A DNA stretch of 33,974 bases from Terriglobales bacterium (GCA_015655585.1 JAATEV010000059.1:1-33974); one strand, 5' to 3'. Counted from the first letter of the stretch, positions 14,191-22,783 are shown. Notes: a model not told the origin generated them from the letters alone. A program made the numbers and translations.

Positions 14191-15771
14191 CTAATTCCCA
14201 CAAGCTCCGCTGGCCGCAGTAGCGTGCGGCAACGCCGAAGGCGCGACCACCGAAGGCGCAAGCGCCTCCCACTCCTCCACCGCAAGCCCCGCATACTGCG
14301 AGTCCTTCCCCGAGGCATCCATCACCGCGCGCAGGCACCGCGTCGTCACCGGATCGAAGCTCACATCCACAAACGACCGCGTCGCCGTAGGATACCCGCT
14401 CGTATTAGCCACCGGCTTCCACTGGTCGCCGTCCCGATACTCCAGATGCCACGCCGCCGGAGCCGCAACCCCTGCATTCGCGCCCTGCGGATGGTCATTC
14501 CAGAACTGAATCCGCGAGCCATTCAGCGTAACCGGCTTCGCCCACTCATACTGAATCCACTGCCCCGCCGGATTATGCTGCGTCCAGCTTCCCCACATAT
14601 CCGGAGGCAGCGGATTCGGCCGAACGATCCCATCGTTCAGCGCCGCAATCCAGTACTGCGAAGGAATCGGCTGGTTCGAAGCCGTAGCAAACGCCGCCGC
14701 CGCAACATTCCGGCTAGGAGGAACCGGCGGCCTCGGCTCATGCGTCTGCTTCACCTTCAACATCCGCGCCGGAGAAACGCTGTCGTCCCACTCCACCGTA
14801 TCAATCGCAACGCTGCGCCGGAAGTGCCCGCCGTCCTTCGCGTCCGCCGTATGGTAGACCATGTACCACTTGCCCTTGAACTCAATCACACCCGGATGCG
14901 AAGTAGTCGAAGACACAACATCCAGAATCACGCCCTGGTAAGTCCACGGTCCCAGCGGCGAGCTCGCCGTTCCATACGCAATGCAAGCATGGTACACAGC
15001 CGGAGTACACGGCGAGTTCGCCCCCGCCTTATTGTCCGCATACACCATGTAGTACGTGTCCTTGCGGCGAAACAACCAGGCGGCTTCAAAGAATCCCGTC
15101 AGCGTATCCACCGTAATCGCCTTGCCCTTCGGCGTAACCATGTCCGACTCCAGCTCCATACCGCGCAGCCGCCCGAACGTACCCCAGTAGATGTACACGC
15201 GCCCATCCTTGTCCACCATCACCGTCGGGTCGATGTTCTGAATCCGGTTCGGCTCCGGCACCGACTGCGAAATGATCGGCCCACTCGGATGCGCGTCCTT
15301 CCAAGGCCCCAGCGGGCTGTCCGCCACAGCAACGCCGATCACAAACGGATCTTCATGCTCGCGCTTGCCCTCCTGCACCGGCGCATACAGATAAAACCTC
15401 TTGTCCCGACCCTGCACAATCTGCCCCGCATACGCATGGCCCGGCTTCGACCACGCAAACACATTCTCAGGCCGCAGAATCCCCGGATAGTGCAGCCAAG
15501 TCTTCGAAGCCACCTTCTTCGTAGAGAACAACTGCCACTCATTCATGATGAAGTTGTTCACCCGCGCCGGAGCCTCATCGCGTCCCGCAAGAATGTAGAG
15601 CGTATCGCCCACAACAACAGGGGCCGGATCGGCAGAGTAATAAGAACCATCCGAAAGAATCGGATTACCAGCGCTATGAATCGTCTGCGGCGCAGGCAAC
15701 GTCTGCGCCCAACCAGCCGACACCGCCATCAAAGCGGCCACACAAGAGATTGCAATACGGGATATTTTCAC
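14191..15771 (-). CDS. GH43-type glycosidase with C-terminal discoidin-like module, secreted
   Basis: The protein (526 residues from the GTG at 15771) starts with a Sec signal peptide ending near A-G-W-A-Q. GAGGAG lies 4 bases before the GTG. The longer frame to 15846 adds Arg-rich sequence and no signal peptide. The first about 330 residues are a five-bladed beta-propeller with the three GH43 acidic residues in expected contexts: S-A-D-P-A-P (base), N-I-D-P-T-V (pKa modulator) and F-F-E-A-A-W-L-F (acid). This predicts an inverting arabinofuranosidase, xylosidase or galactosidase. After a Pro-rich linker, a discoidin/F5-8C-like module (Q-W-I-Q-Y-E-W-A-K-P-V) resembles the N-terminal module of the GH127 enzyme. 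The tail is Ala/Ser-rich. The neighbouring enzymes favour L-arabinose as substrate, but this is inferred. Confidence 0.88.
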   Translation of the reverse strand: MKISRIAISCVAALMAVSAGWAQTLPAPQTIHSAGNPILSDGSYYSADPAPVVVGDTLYILAGRDEAPARVNNFIMNEWQLFSTKKVASKTWLHYPGILRPENVFAWSKPGHAYAGQIVQGRDKRFYLYAPVQEGKREHEDPFVIGVAVADSPLGPWKDAHPSGPIISQSVPEPNRIQNIDPTVMVDKDGRVYIYWGTFGRLRGMELESDMVTPKGKAITVDTLTGFFEAAWLFRRKDTYYMVYADNKAGANSPCTPAVYHACIAYGTASSPLGPWTYQGVILDVVSSTTSHPGVIEFKGKWYMVYHTADAKDGGHFRRSVAIDTVEWDDSVSPARMLKVKQTHEPRPPVPPSRNVAAAAFATASNQPIPSQYWIAALNDGIVRPNPLPPDMWGSWTQHNPAGQWIQYEWAKPVTLNGSRIQFWNDHPQGANAGVAAPAAWHLEYRDGDQWKPVANTSGYPTATRSFVDVSFDPVTTRCLRAVMDASGKDSQYAGLAVEEWEALAPSVVAPSALPHATAASGACGN

Positions 15772-15916
15772 CAGACTCCTCGTCCTTGAACTTAGCTGTA
15801 CTGATCTAAATCCTACATGCCCACGCAACACCTCCCCGCCACACAAAAACCCGCATTTTCCCCAGCAAATACAGATATCCCCATTGAGACCGATTCACAT
15901 AAAAAACTTCGCAGCA

Positions 15917-15944
15917 AAAAGAAAAGCCGGGCACAAGGCCCGGC
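15917..15944 (-). terminator. Rho-independent terminator, minus strand
   Basis: GCCGGGC (15926-15932) pairs with GCCCGGC (15938-15944) around a 5-base loop. Read on the minus strand the stem is followed by TTTTCTTTTT, a good intrinsic terminator. It lies about 190 bases beyond the S10 peptidase stop and upstream of the GH43 start, so it likely insulates the two genes. Confidence 0.75.
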
Positions 15945-15965
15945 CTCCATCGGCTGTATCAACAA

Positions 15966-16119
15966 ACCGCTTTGAAAGAACGGAGCCGCTCTTTCGAACC
16001 GCGTGCCGCTACCTCCGTAAGGTTGTTGTTTTGAAAGGGCGGGGCTTCAGCCCCGCCGTAAAGCCATCCCCACCCCAATGTTTGTTTCTTCGTTCGCCTT
16101 CGGCGAACGAAGAAACAAA
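15966..16119. repeat. Two-hairpin intergenic repeat element, copy 1
   Basis: A conserved leader (TTTGAAAG..., then GTTGTTGTTTTGAAAG) leads to a perfect 8-bp hairpin (GGCGGGGC at 16038-16045, TTCA loop, GCCCCGCC at 16050-16057). After 23 bases a perfect 18-bp stem with a TTC loop follows (16081-16119). It lies 13 bases beyond the stop of the S10 peptidase gene. Together with the terminator it fills the 361-base gap; no gene is seen there. Confidence 0.85.
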
Positions 16120-16132
16120 CAGAACCAAAACC

Positions 16133-17791
16133 CTACTTTCCACTCTCCGTAGATTTAATAAACGCAGCCACATCCGCATGGAACTGCTTCAGGATGGCCT
16201 CATTCACATAAATCATGTGTCCGGCCTCGTAGTAGTGATAGCTGATATTGCTCTGCAACGACTTAGGCATCGGCAGATGATGCATCTCATACACGCCCTC
16301 AAAGTAAGGCGTAGCCAGGTCATAATACCCACCCGCCAGCATCACCTTCATCTTGGGATTCAGCTTCATCCGATAAGCAAGATCCGGCATCACATTCGTA
16401 CCCGTCTCCGACGAGCCGCCGCCACCGCCGACCCTCGCGCTCGGCGGATGATGCGTCATGTTCCACGAGAACTCCCCGCCATCCCGCGCCGACATCAGGT
16501 ACGTGCTCTGCTCCGCATACTTCAAATCGTTATGCAGATACTGGTTGATCGCCGTGTTCCAGGCCGAGGTAATCGCATCGCTCTGCGGATCGTACCCCGT
16601 CCCTTCGCTCAACGGATTCACATCCGGCCCCTCATACCGCGAGTCCAGACGCCCCGTCGTAATCCCCTCATTCAGCTTCAGCTCCTTCGAGAAGTCCCCT
16701 CCAACAATCCGCAGGTCCGAGCGAAGAATATAGTCCACCGGAAGCCCCGTATATCCATGCAGCTTCTCCGCCACCGCCTGCCGCTGCGCGTCCGTCAACT
16801 CGCTCCCTTGCAGCAGAGCCGTCATATACTCGCCCAGCGCATACTTCTCCACCTCGGCCAGAAACGGCTTCAGCGCCGCAGGCTGCGAAGGCAGCTTATG
16901 GTGATACCACGCCGAAGCCGCATACGTCGGCAGCGCCAGCGCATAAGCCTGATCCACACCCGGATTCGCCGTAGGCCCATCCACGCTGTTATCGAAGCTA
17001 AGAATCTGCGACAGCAGAATCACGCCGTTCAAATCCACCGAACGAAGGTCCGCAGCCAGCACCGCCGAGCGCGGAGTTCCATAGCTCTCGCCAAAAAGAT
17101 ACTTCGGCGAGTTCCACCGGTCATACTTCGAAAGGAACCGCCGAATGAACCGCTCAAAGGCATGGCCATCGCCGTCCACGCCATAGAAGGCTTCGCCCTT
17201 GTTCTTGCCAAACGTCCTGCTCAATCCCGTGCCCGGCGCGTCAATGAACACCACATCCGCCACATCCAGCAGCGAGTAATCGTTATTGACGATCGTGTAA
17301 GGCGCGCCCTCCTGGTGCTGCGTATCCGGCGTCACGATGCGCTTCGGCGCAAACGTACCCATGTGCAGCCACATCGTAGGCGAACCCGGCCCGCCGTTGT
17401 AGCAAAACACAATCGGACGATGCTCCGCCGCAGCATCCTTCTTGAAGTAGGCCGCATAGAACATCCGCGCCGTAGGCGGAGCATCCTCGGCCTTCTCCGG
17501 CAGCTTGACGCCGGACTCCGGCAACGGCTTCCCATCGAAGCCCAGCGTAGCGTCCTGCGCGTCGGTCCCGCCCACGGTAATCGTGCCCGCAACCGCGCGA
17601 TACGCAATGGCCTGCCCCCCAACCGTCACCGACCCATCCGTAATCGAGTCCTGCGGCACGTTCCCATGCGAGACCGCCGCAGCAACAGGAGCCTTCTCAG
17701 CAGGTTTGTCCTGCGCCAGAACCGCGGAAGGAAGAGTCAGAAGACAAACAACGGCAGACAGTGTACGGCGACTGCACCACGCCACAACCAT
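16133..17791 (-). CDS. Secreted serine carboxypeptidase-like peptidase, family S10
   Basis: The 552-residue protein has a Sec signal peptide ending near A-V-L-A-Q. The ATG at 17791 is preceded by GAGGTG at 6 bases; a GTG three codons earlier is also possible. The alpha/beta-hydrolase core is that of S10 carboxypeptidases: F-C-Y-N-G-G-P-G-S-P oxyanion block near residue 130, F-G-E-S-Y-G with the nucleophile Ser about 236, Asp about 491 in Y-Y-D-L-A-T-P, and His about 525 in E-A-G-H-M-I-Y. All three triad residues are present, so it should be active, trimming C-terminal residues of peptides in an acidic periplasm or medium. It is transcribed alone and flanked by repeats. A direct role in glycan use is not evident. 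Confidence 0.88.
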   Translation of the reverse strand: MVVAWCSRRTLSAVVCLLTLPSAVLAQDKPAEKAPVAAAVSHGNVPQDSITDGSVTVGGQAIAYRAVAGTITVGGTDAQDATLGFDGKPLPESGVKLPEKAEDAPPTARMFYAAYFKKDAAAEHRPIVFCYNGGPGSPTMWLHMGTFAPKRIVTPDTQHQEGAPYTIVNNDYSLLDVADVVFIDAPGTGLSRTFGKNKGEAFYGVDGDGHAFERFIRRFLSKYDRWNSPKYLFGESYGTPRSAVLAADLRSVDLNGVILLSQILSFDNSVDGPTANPGVDQAYALALPTYAASAWYHHKLPSQPAALKPFLAEVEKYALGEYMTALLQGSELTDAQRQAVAEKLHGYTGLPVDYILRSDLRIVGGDFSKELKLNEGITTGRLDSRYEGPDVNPLSEGTGYDPQSDAITSAWNTAINQYLHNDLKYAEQSTYLMSARDGGEFSWNMTHHPPSARVGGGGGSSETGTNVMPDLAYRMKLNPKMKVMLAGGYYDLATPYFEGVYEMHHLPMPKSLQSNISYHYYEAGHMIYVNEAILKQFHADVAAFIKSTESGK

Positions 17792-17873
17792 GCATTGCAC
17801 CTCATGAAAGTTTGAATAGCCAAGAGTATAGCTCGATTACCCCGCGCCGCATCCTCCATCTGCAAACGAAGCC

Positions 17874-17978
17874 GTTTTGAAAGGGCGGGGCTTTAGCCCC
17901 GCCGTAGATGCCTCTCTATTCTCTGTTTCTTTTTGTTTCTTCGTTTGCCGTAGGCGAACGAAGAAACAAAAAGAAACA
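17874..17978. repeat. Two-hairpin intergenic repeat element, copy 2
   Basis: GTTTTGAAAG leads into a perfect 8-bp hairpin (17884-17891 with 17896-17903, TTTA loop). A longer hairpin follows with a 26-bp stem (17924-17978, one G-T pair, GTA loop). Unlike the other two copies it sits between divergent genes (S10 peptidase and GH106), so it cannot be only a 3' terminator. The rest of the 376-base gap up to 18167 should contain both promoters; a TTGACA is at 18073-18078 without an obvious partner box. Confidence 0.85.
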
Positions 17979-18167
17979 TATGCAACATAACTGAAGCATC
18001 GCCTTTGCAAAACATGCAGAAACTGGCCCCACCCATCCTAAGCCCAATCCAAATCCAGAAATTATTCCCCCATTGACAACCCCATTCCATGACGAGCCCC
18101 TGACAAACGCGTACCATAATCTCGCCGCCTAACCCGCAACACCGAACCCAAGGCAACAGGAACCGCA

Positions 18168-20909
18168 ATGACAAAGCCCCTCACCGCCGCACTATTAGCC
18201 GCCGCCTGCCTCGCCTCTCCCGCAGCCTTCTCCCAGCAGCCCCCCAGCATAGGACAAATCGCCCGCCAGTTCGCCTCTCCTCCCAACGAAGCCCGTCCCA
18301 TGGTCCGCTGGTGGTGGTTCGGCGCAGCCGTAGAAAAACCCGAGATCCTCCGCGAGCTACAGCAAATGAAGTCCGACGGCATAGGCGGAGCCGAGCTGGC
18401 CTTCGTCTACCCCACCGTCCTCGACGACCCCGCCCACAACCTCAAGAACCTACCCTTCCTCTCTCCCCCCATGCTCGACGCCGTCCACTACGCGCAAGAG
18501 GAAGGCCGCAAGCTCGGCCTACGCATCGACCTCACCCTCGGCAGCGGCTGGCCCTACGGCGGCCCCACCACCACCCTCGCCGAAGCCGCCACACGCCTCC
18601 GCATCCTGGCCCTTCCACTCTCGGGTAGCTCCCTGCCCATGCCAAAACTAGAAGAAGGCGACAGCATCATAGCCACCTTCTTCGCCGACGGCACGCCCGA
18701 CCACTGGACCGCATCCACCGCCACCCAAACCCAGCCATCCACCCACCCAGAACCATCCGCCACACCACGCGTAGCCCTCTTCTTCATAGCCGGTCATACC
18801 CATCAGCAGGTCAAACGAGCCGCCGTACAAGCCGAGGGCTACGTCCTCGATCCCTTCAGCAAACAAGCCGTCGCAGACTACCTCAAAACCATAGGCGAGC
18901 CGCTCATCAGCGCCTTCGGCAACACCCCTCCCTACGCCATCTTCTCCGACTCCCTCGAAGCCTACGGCGCCGACTGGACCCCCACCCTCCCCGAAGAATT
19001 TAAAAAACGCCGAGGCTACGACCTCCTCCCCCACCTCCCCGAGCTGGCCACCGGCAACACCCCAGCCGCCGAAAAAATCCGCCACGACTACGGCCGCACC
19101 CTCACCGAGCTCATCGACGAGAACTACCTCACCCAGATCAACGACTGGGCCCACGCGCACCACACCAGGTTCCGCTCCCAGACCTACGGCGAGCCCGCCG
19201 TCTCCTTCTCCAGCGAACGCCTCGTAGACCTCGCCGAAGGCGAAGGCCCCCAGTGGCGAGCCTTCTCCACCCTCCGCTGGGCCACCTCCGCCAACCACGT
19301 CTTCGGCAACCCCGTCACCTCCGGCGAAACCTTCACCTGGTCCCACTCCCCCGTCTTCCGCGCCACCCCGCTCGACATGAAGGCCGAGGCCGACATCGAC
19401 TTCATCATCGGCGAAAACCAGTTGATCTACCACGGCTGGCCCTACTCCGCCCCGCAGGTCGGCGAACCCGGCTGGTCCCTCTACGCCGCCGCCGTCTTCA
19501 ATCATCACAACCCTTGGCATCCCGTCATGCCCGCCGTTGACGACTACATCGCCCGCCTAAGCTTCCTCCTCCGCCAGGGCCAGCCCGCCAACCAGGTCGC
19601 CGTCCTCCTCCCCACCGACGACGCCTGGGCCGGCTTCACCCCCGGCAAAGTCACCGTCACCGGAGCCATGCAGATGAAGCTCATCCCCGCTCCGCTCATC
19701 GCCTCCATCCTCTCCGCGGGCTACAACCTCGACTTCATCGACGCCGACGCCATCAACCGCCTAGGCATCCACCACCCCATCCTCGTCCTCCCCACCACCA
19801 ACCGCATCCCCCTCGAAACCCTCCGCAAAATCGACGCCTACGTCCAGGCCGGAGGCAAAGCCATCGCCGTAGGCCACGGCCTCGCCACAGATCCCGAAGG
19901 CGCATCCTCCTCCGAGCTGACCAGCCTCTCCAACAAGCTCTTCCACAACGAAACGTTAGTGCCCGACACCGATCACTTAGGCGAAGCCCTCCACCAAGCC
20001 CAGCAACCCGACCTGCAACTGCAATCCCCCGCCACAGATCCCGTCCACGACGTAACAGGCTTCATCCGCCGCAAGCTACCCGACTCCGACATCTACTTCG
20101 TAGTCAACACCTCCAACCACCCCATCCAAACCAACGCCCGCTTCACCACAAAATTCCCCACCGGCACCCTCTGGAACCCCGAGACAGGAGCAACCACCGG
20201 CCACAACATCCAGTCCGCCAACACCGAACTCAATCTAGCCCCCTACGAGTCCGCCCTATACATCTTCAGCAATAACAATCAGCCCGCCCAAACCACCCCG
20301 AAAAACGCCACCGAACTAGCCGATCTGACCCACAACTGGCAGGTCACCTTCACCTCCACCAACAAGTCCCAGTCCGAGCCCACCCTAACCGACTGGACCG
20401 CCGACCCCGCCACCCTCCACTACTCCGGCGAAGCCGTCTACACCCGCGACATCAACCTGACCATCCCGCCGAACAAATCCATCTTCCTGCAAGTAGACGG
20501 CGGAGCCCCACTCCCCGGCGCCCCCGCCATCGTTCCCGAACACCCAACCCTCGGCCCCGACGGCCTCCCCAATCCCCGCCTCACCCGTCCCGGCCCCGGA
20601 ATGCGCGCCTTCTTCGATCCTCCCATCCACGAGGCCGCCAGCGTCCTCGTCAACGGCCAGCCCGCCGGAACCCTCTGGCACCCGCCCTATCGCCTCGACA
20701 TCTCCAGACTCCTGAAGCCCGGCAAAAACCACATAGAAATCCATGTCTACAACACCGCGCTCAACGCCTGGTCAGCCCAACCCCCGCACGACTACAAGCC
20801 CCTCATCGAAAAGTACGGAGACCGCTTCCAGATGCAGGACCTCGATCAGGTCAAGCCAATCCCCTCCGGCCTGCTGGGCACCATCCACCTGATGGCCCAA
20901 AGCAACTAG
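18168..20909 (+). CDS. Alpha-L-rhamnosidase, GH106, secreted
   Basis: The 913-residue protein starts at an ATG with AGGAA 5 bases upstream and has a Sec signal peptide (residues about 1-22, ending A-F-S-Q). GH106 features are the N-terminal R-P-M-V-R-W-W-W-F-G block, G-I-G-G-A-E-L, D-L-T-L-G-S-G-W-P-Y-G-G-P near residue 130, and later barrel segments such as S-D-S-L-E-A-Y-G-A-D-W-T. The C-terminal region is a jelly-roll-like beta-sandwich with V-N-G-Q-P-A-G-T-L-W-H-P-P-Y. GH106 enzymes release L-rhamnose from pectic rhamnogalacturonan or glycosides by inversion, using acidic residues in the barrel that I did not assign. The length is somewhat short for the family but looks complete. It converges on the FGE gene. 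Confidence 0.9.
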   Translation: MTKPLTAALLAAACLASPAAFSQQPPSIGQIARQFASPPNEARPMVRWWWFGAAVEKPEILRELQQMKSDGIGGAELAFVYPTVLDDPAHNLKNLPFLSPPMLDAVHYAQEEGRKLGLRIDLTLGSGWPYGGPTTTLAEAATRLRILALPLSGSSLPMPKLEEGDSIIATFFADGTPDHWTASTATQTQPSTHPEPSATPRVALFFIAGHTHQQVKRAAVQAEGYVLDPFSKQAVADYLKTIGEPLISAFGNTPPYAIFSDSLEAYGADWTPTLPEEFKKRRGYDLLPHLPELATGNTPAAEKIRHDYGRTLTELIDENYLTQINDWAHAHHTRFRSQTYGEPAVSFSSERLVDLAEGEGPQWRAFSTLRWATSANHVFGNPVTSGETFTWSHSPVFRATPLDMKAEADIDFIIGENQLIYHGWPYSAPQVGEPGWSLYAAAVFNHHNPWHPVMPAVDDYIARLSFLLRQGQPANQVAVLLPTDDAWAGFTPGKVTVTGAMQMKLIPAPLIASILSAGYNLDFIDADAINRLGIHHPILVLPTTNRIPLETLRKIDAYVQAGGKAIAVGHGLATDPEGASSSELTSLSNKLFHNETLVPDTDHLGEALHQAQQPDLQLQSPATDPVHDVTGFIRRKLPDSDIYFVVNTSNHPIQTNARFTTKFPTGTLWNPETGATTGHNIQSANTELNLAPYESALYIFSNNNQPAQTTPKNATELADLTHNWQVTFTSTNKSQSEPTLTDWTADPATLHYSGEAVYTRDINLTIPPNKSIFLQVDGGAPLPGAPAIVPEHPTLGPDGLPNPRLTRPGPGMRAFFDPPIHEAASVLVNGQPAGTLWHPPYRLDISRLLKPGKNHIEIHVYNTALNAWSAQPPHDYKPLIEKYGDRFQMQDLDQVKPIPSGLLGTIHLMAQSN

Positions 20910-20917
20910 AGAGAATT

Positions 20918-21063
20918 TGAAAGAGCGAGGCTTCTCTTTGAACTGTGCCGCTTCCTTCGCAAGGTCGTTGTTTTGAAAGGGCGGGGCTTCAGCCCCGCCG
21001 TAAAGCTATCCTTCCTAATAAAATTTGTTTCTTCGTTCGCCGAAGGTGAACGAAGAAACAAAT
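20918..21063. repeat. Two-hairpin intergenic repeat element, copy 3
   Basis: The order is the same as in copy 1: TTTGAAAGAGC, GTCGTTGTTTTGAAAG, a perfect 8-bp hairpin (20980-20987 with 20992-20999, TTCA loop), then a 19-bp stem with a GAA loop and one G-T pair (21023-21063). It fills the space between the convergent GH106 and FGE genes, and its last base touches the FGE stop codon. It may act as a two-way terminator here. Confidence 0.85.
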
Positions 21064-22043
21064 CACCCCCGCACACACCGAAACCCAATATTCGAAGTAG
21101 CGCTATCCGGAGTATTCGAAGTCCGCGCAGCCACGCGATACCGATTGCAATAAGAGGCATGGCATAAAAACGAGCCGCCCTTCATCACCTTCACCACCCC
21201 ATCCCCCGGCCCCACCGGATCATGCAGCATCGGCTCCGTGGCAAAGCCCGTACTGAACCAATCCGCACACCACTCCCAAACATTCCCCGTCATCGAATAA
21301 AGCCCGAACCCATTCGCCGGAAAGCTATCCACCGGGCAGCTCCCCGCAAATCCATCCTCCGCCGTGTCCACCCGCGGAAACTCCCCCTGCCAAACATTGC
21401 ACAGATGCTTCCCGCCCGGCGTAAGCTCATCCCCCCACGGATACAGCTTCTGCTCCAGCCCGCCCCGAGCCGCATACTCCCACTGCGCCTCCGTCGGCAA
21501 CGCCTTCCCCGCCCACGCCGCATAAGCCGCCGCATCGTTCCACGAGACATGCACCACCGGATGCCTTCCCCTGTCCTTCACATCCGAACCCGGCCCCTCA
21601 GGATGCGCCCAGTCCGCCCCCGAAACCTTGCACCACCACGGCGCAGCCGCCACCGTGTCTTCAACCAGCTCGTCCAGCCGATCCTCCGGAAGATGCATCC
21701 AGAAGACAAACGACCACCCAAAGATCTCCGACTCCGTCTTATACCCCGTATCCGCGACAAACAAGGCAAAATCCTCATTTGTAACCGGATAAGTATCAAT
21801 CTCAAACGGCGCAAGCGAAACCCGGCGCACCGGCCCTTCCCCATCCGCCGAAAACGCATCTTTGTAGTCCGTGCCCATCAGGAACTCCCCTCCGGGCAAA
21901 GCAGTCATCGCACCGCCGTGAGCCTTCCCGGCACCCTCCAGCAAGCCAATCCCCACCACCCCCGAAGCCTCCGTATGCTGCCCCACAGGCGCGCAGCACG
22001 AGTGCCCCTTCGCCGTATCGTTACCGCCATCCGCCGGATTCAT
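21063..22043 (-). CDS. Formylglycine-generating enzyme (sulfatase-modifying factor)
   Basis: The 326-residue protein matches the FGE-sulfatase fold. FGE oxidises the Cys of a C-x-P-x-R motif in sulfatases to formylglycine, using copper and oxygen. Both active-site cysteines are seen in S-F-L-C-H-A-S-Y-C-N-R-Y-R (about residues 294 and 299). Other family blocks are G-G-E-F-L-M-G-T-D, P-V-V-H-V-S-W-N-D-A, L-P-T-E-A-Q-W-E-Y-A-A-R-G-G and M-T-G-N-V-W-E-W-C-A-D-W. There is no obvious signal peptide, so it is probably cytoplasmic. An N-terminal S-C-C-A-P motif is present. The ATG at 22043 has an AGGTGGG 4 bases upstream. The longer start at 22112 would lie in the T-run of the upstream operon's terminator. 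No sulfatase gene is in the window, so its clients must be elsewhere. Confidence 0.9.
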   Translation of the reverse strand: MNPADGGNDTAKGHSCCAPVGQHTEASGVVGIGLLEGAGKAHGGAMTALPGGEFLMGTDYKDAFSADGEGPVRRVSLAPFEIDTYPVTNEDFALFVADTGYKTESEIFGWSFVFWMHLPEDRLDELVEDTVAAAPWWCKVSGADWAHPEGPGSDVKDRGRHPVVHVSWNDAAAYAAWAGKALPTEAQWEYAARGGLEQKLYPWGDELTPGGKHLCNVWQGEFPRVDTAEDGFAGSCPVDSFPANGFGLYSMTGNVWEWCADWFSTGFATEPMLHDPVGPGDGVVKVMKGGSFLCHASYCNRYRVAARTSNTPDSATSNIGFRCVRG

Positions 22044-22110
22044 CGAGCCCACCTCATCTCGATATCTTAGGCCCACAAGCCCCTTCCCCGCACCCACCGC
22101 ATCCGCGGGC

Positions 22111-22143
22111 AAAAAAATACGCCTCCGCTGTCTAGACGGAGGC
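22111..22143 (-). terminator. Rho-independent terminator of the sensor kinase operon
   Basis: GCCTCCG (22121-22127) pairs with CGGAGGC (22137-22143) around a 9-base loop. On the minus strand it is followed by GTATTTTTTT. It lies 100 bases after the stop of the 178-residue secreted protein and before the FGE start, separating the two transcripts. Confidence 0.85.
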
Positions 22144-22242
22144 GCGTAGGAGGCGTCTGTTTAATCTCAGAGGAAGTTAGCATCCGCAACCTCTCCTTCG
22201 GATCAACCATTTGGTTGATTTCGCAAAACGCCTCTTACCAGT

Positions 22243-22779
22243 TCAGTTCTTTACCGCATAAGGCACCATAAACCGCCCAATCTGGATCACCCTCCGGTCT
22301 GGCAGCGCCCATATCCGAATGCTCTCCACGCCTTTGAACTGCGTAATCGGCACCGCAAGCACCGTTCCCTTCTCCGCACCCGTGGCCGCGTCGTTCACAT
22401 GCACCCGCAGCCCCTTCTCCGTGTGCTGCCACCCAATCGCATACGCCCCCGGAGCAAGCGCAAGCTTGTCCCCCAGCGTCAGCGTACTCTGCGAGAGCAG
22501 ATAGTGCGTGTACTTCCCCTGCGCCGCATACCCCGCCGTAATCAGCACCACCCCGGCAACCATCTGCCCGCGGCCGTTGATGATCCCCGAGGCCGTCCGC
22601 ATCTCCGTCTCGATTCGCTCGCCCTCCACCGGAGCCCGTGCCGGAAGAAACGCCTCCAGCTCCGCCGGAGTGGCCTCCCGCCACGAAGACTTCGTTTGTG
22701 CATAGCCTGCTTGTGTATAGACCGATACAACAGACGCCACTCCCAGCAAGAACAACAGGAAAAACCGCTTCATTTTCAT
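22243..22779 (-). CDS. Secreted protein of unknown function, third gene of the kinase operon
   Basis: I do not recognise a family. The 178-residue protein has a clear Sec signal peptide (K-M-K-R then a hydrophobic core, cleavage near G-Y-A-Q at about residue 28). The mature part is rich in short beta-strand-like segments with many Gly, Val and Ala residues, has no Cys, and contains L-A-P-G-A-Y-A-I-G-W-Q-H near the middle. It starts 4 bases after the response regulator stop, so it is almost certainly co-transcribed and possibly translationally coupled; no separate ribosome-binding site is visible. Its place suggests a periplasmic partner or output of the two-component system. This is inference. 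Confidence 0.75.
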   Translation of the reverse strand: MKMKRFFLLFLLGVASVVSVYTQAGYAQTKSSWREATPAELEAFLPARAPVEGERIETEMRTASGIINGRGQMVAGVVLITAGYAAQGKYTHYLLSQSTLTLGDKLALAPGAYAIGWQHTEKGLRVHVNDAATGAEKGTVLAVPITQFKGVESIRIWALPDRRVIQIGRFMVPYAVKN

Positions 22780-22783
22780 AAGA

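Noticed and set aside
17924-17978. Simple rho-independent terminator
   Set aside because: The stem lies between divergent genes, upstream of both, and no T-run follows the stem on either strand in the usual form. It belongs to the repeat family.
21063-22043. EgtB-type sulfoxide synthase instead of FGE
   Set aside because: The C-x4-C pair in S-F-L-C-H-A-S-Y-C-N-R-Y-R is specific for true FGE, and no DinB-like domain is present.
22044-22112. Longer start for the FGE gene
   Set aside because: The extra codons begin in the T-run and lead into the space after the kinase operon terminator and have no ribosome-binding site. The ATG at 22043 has AGGTGGG upstream.
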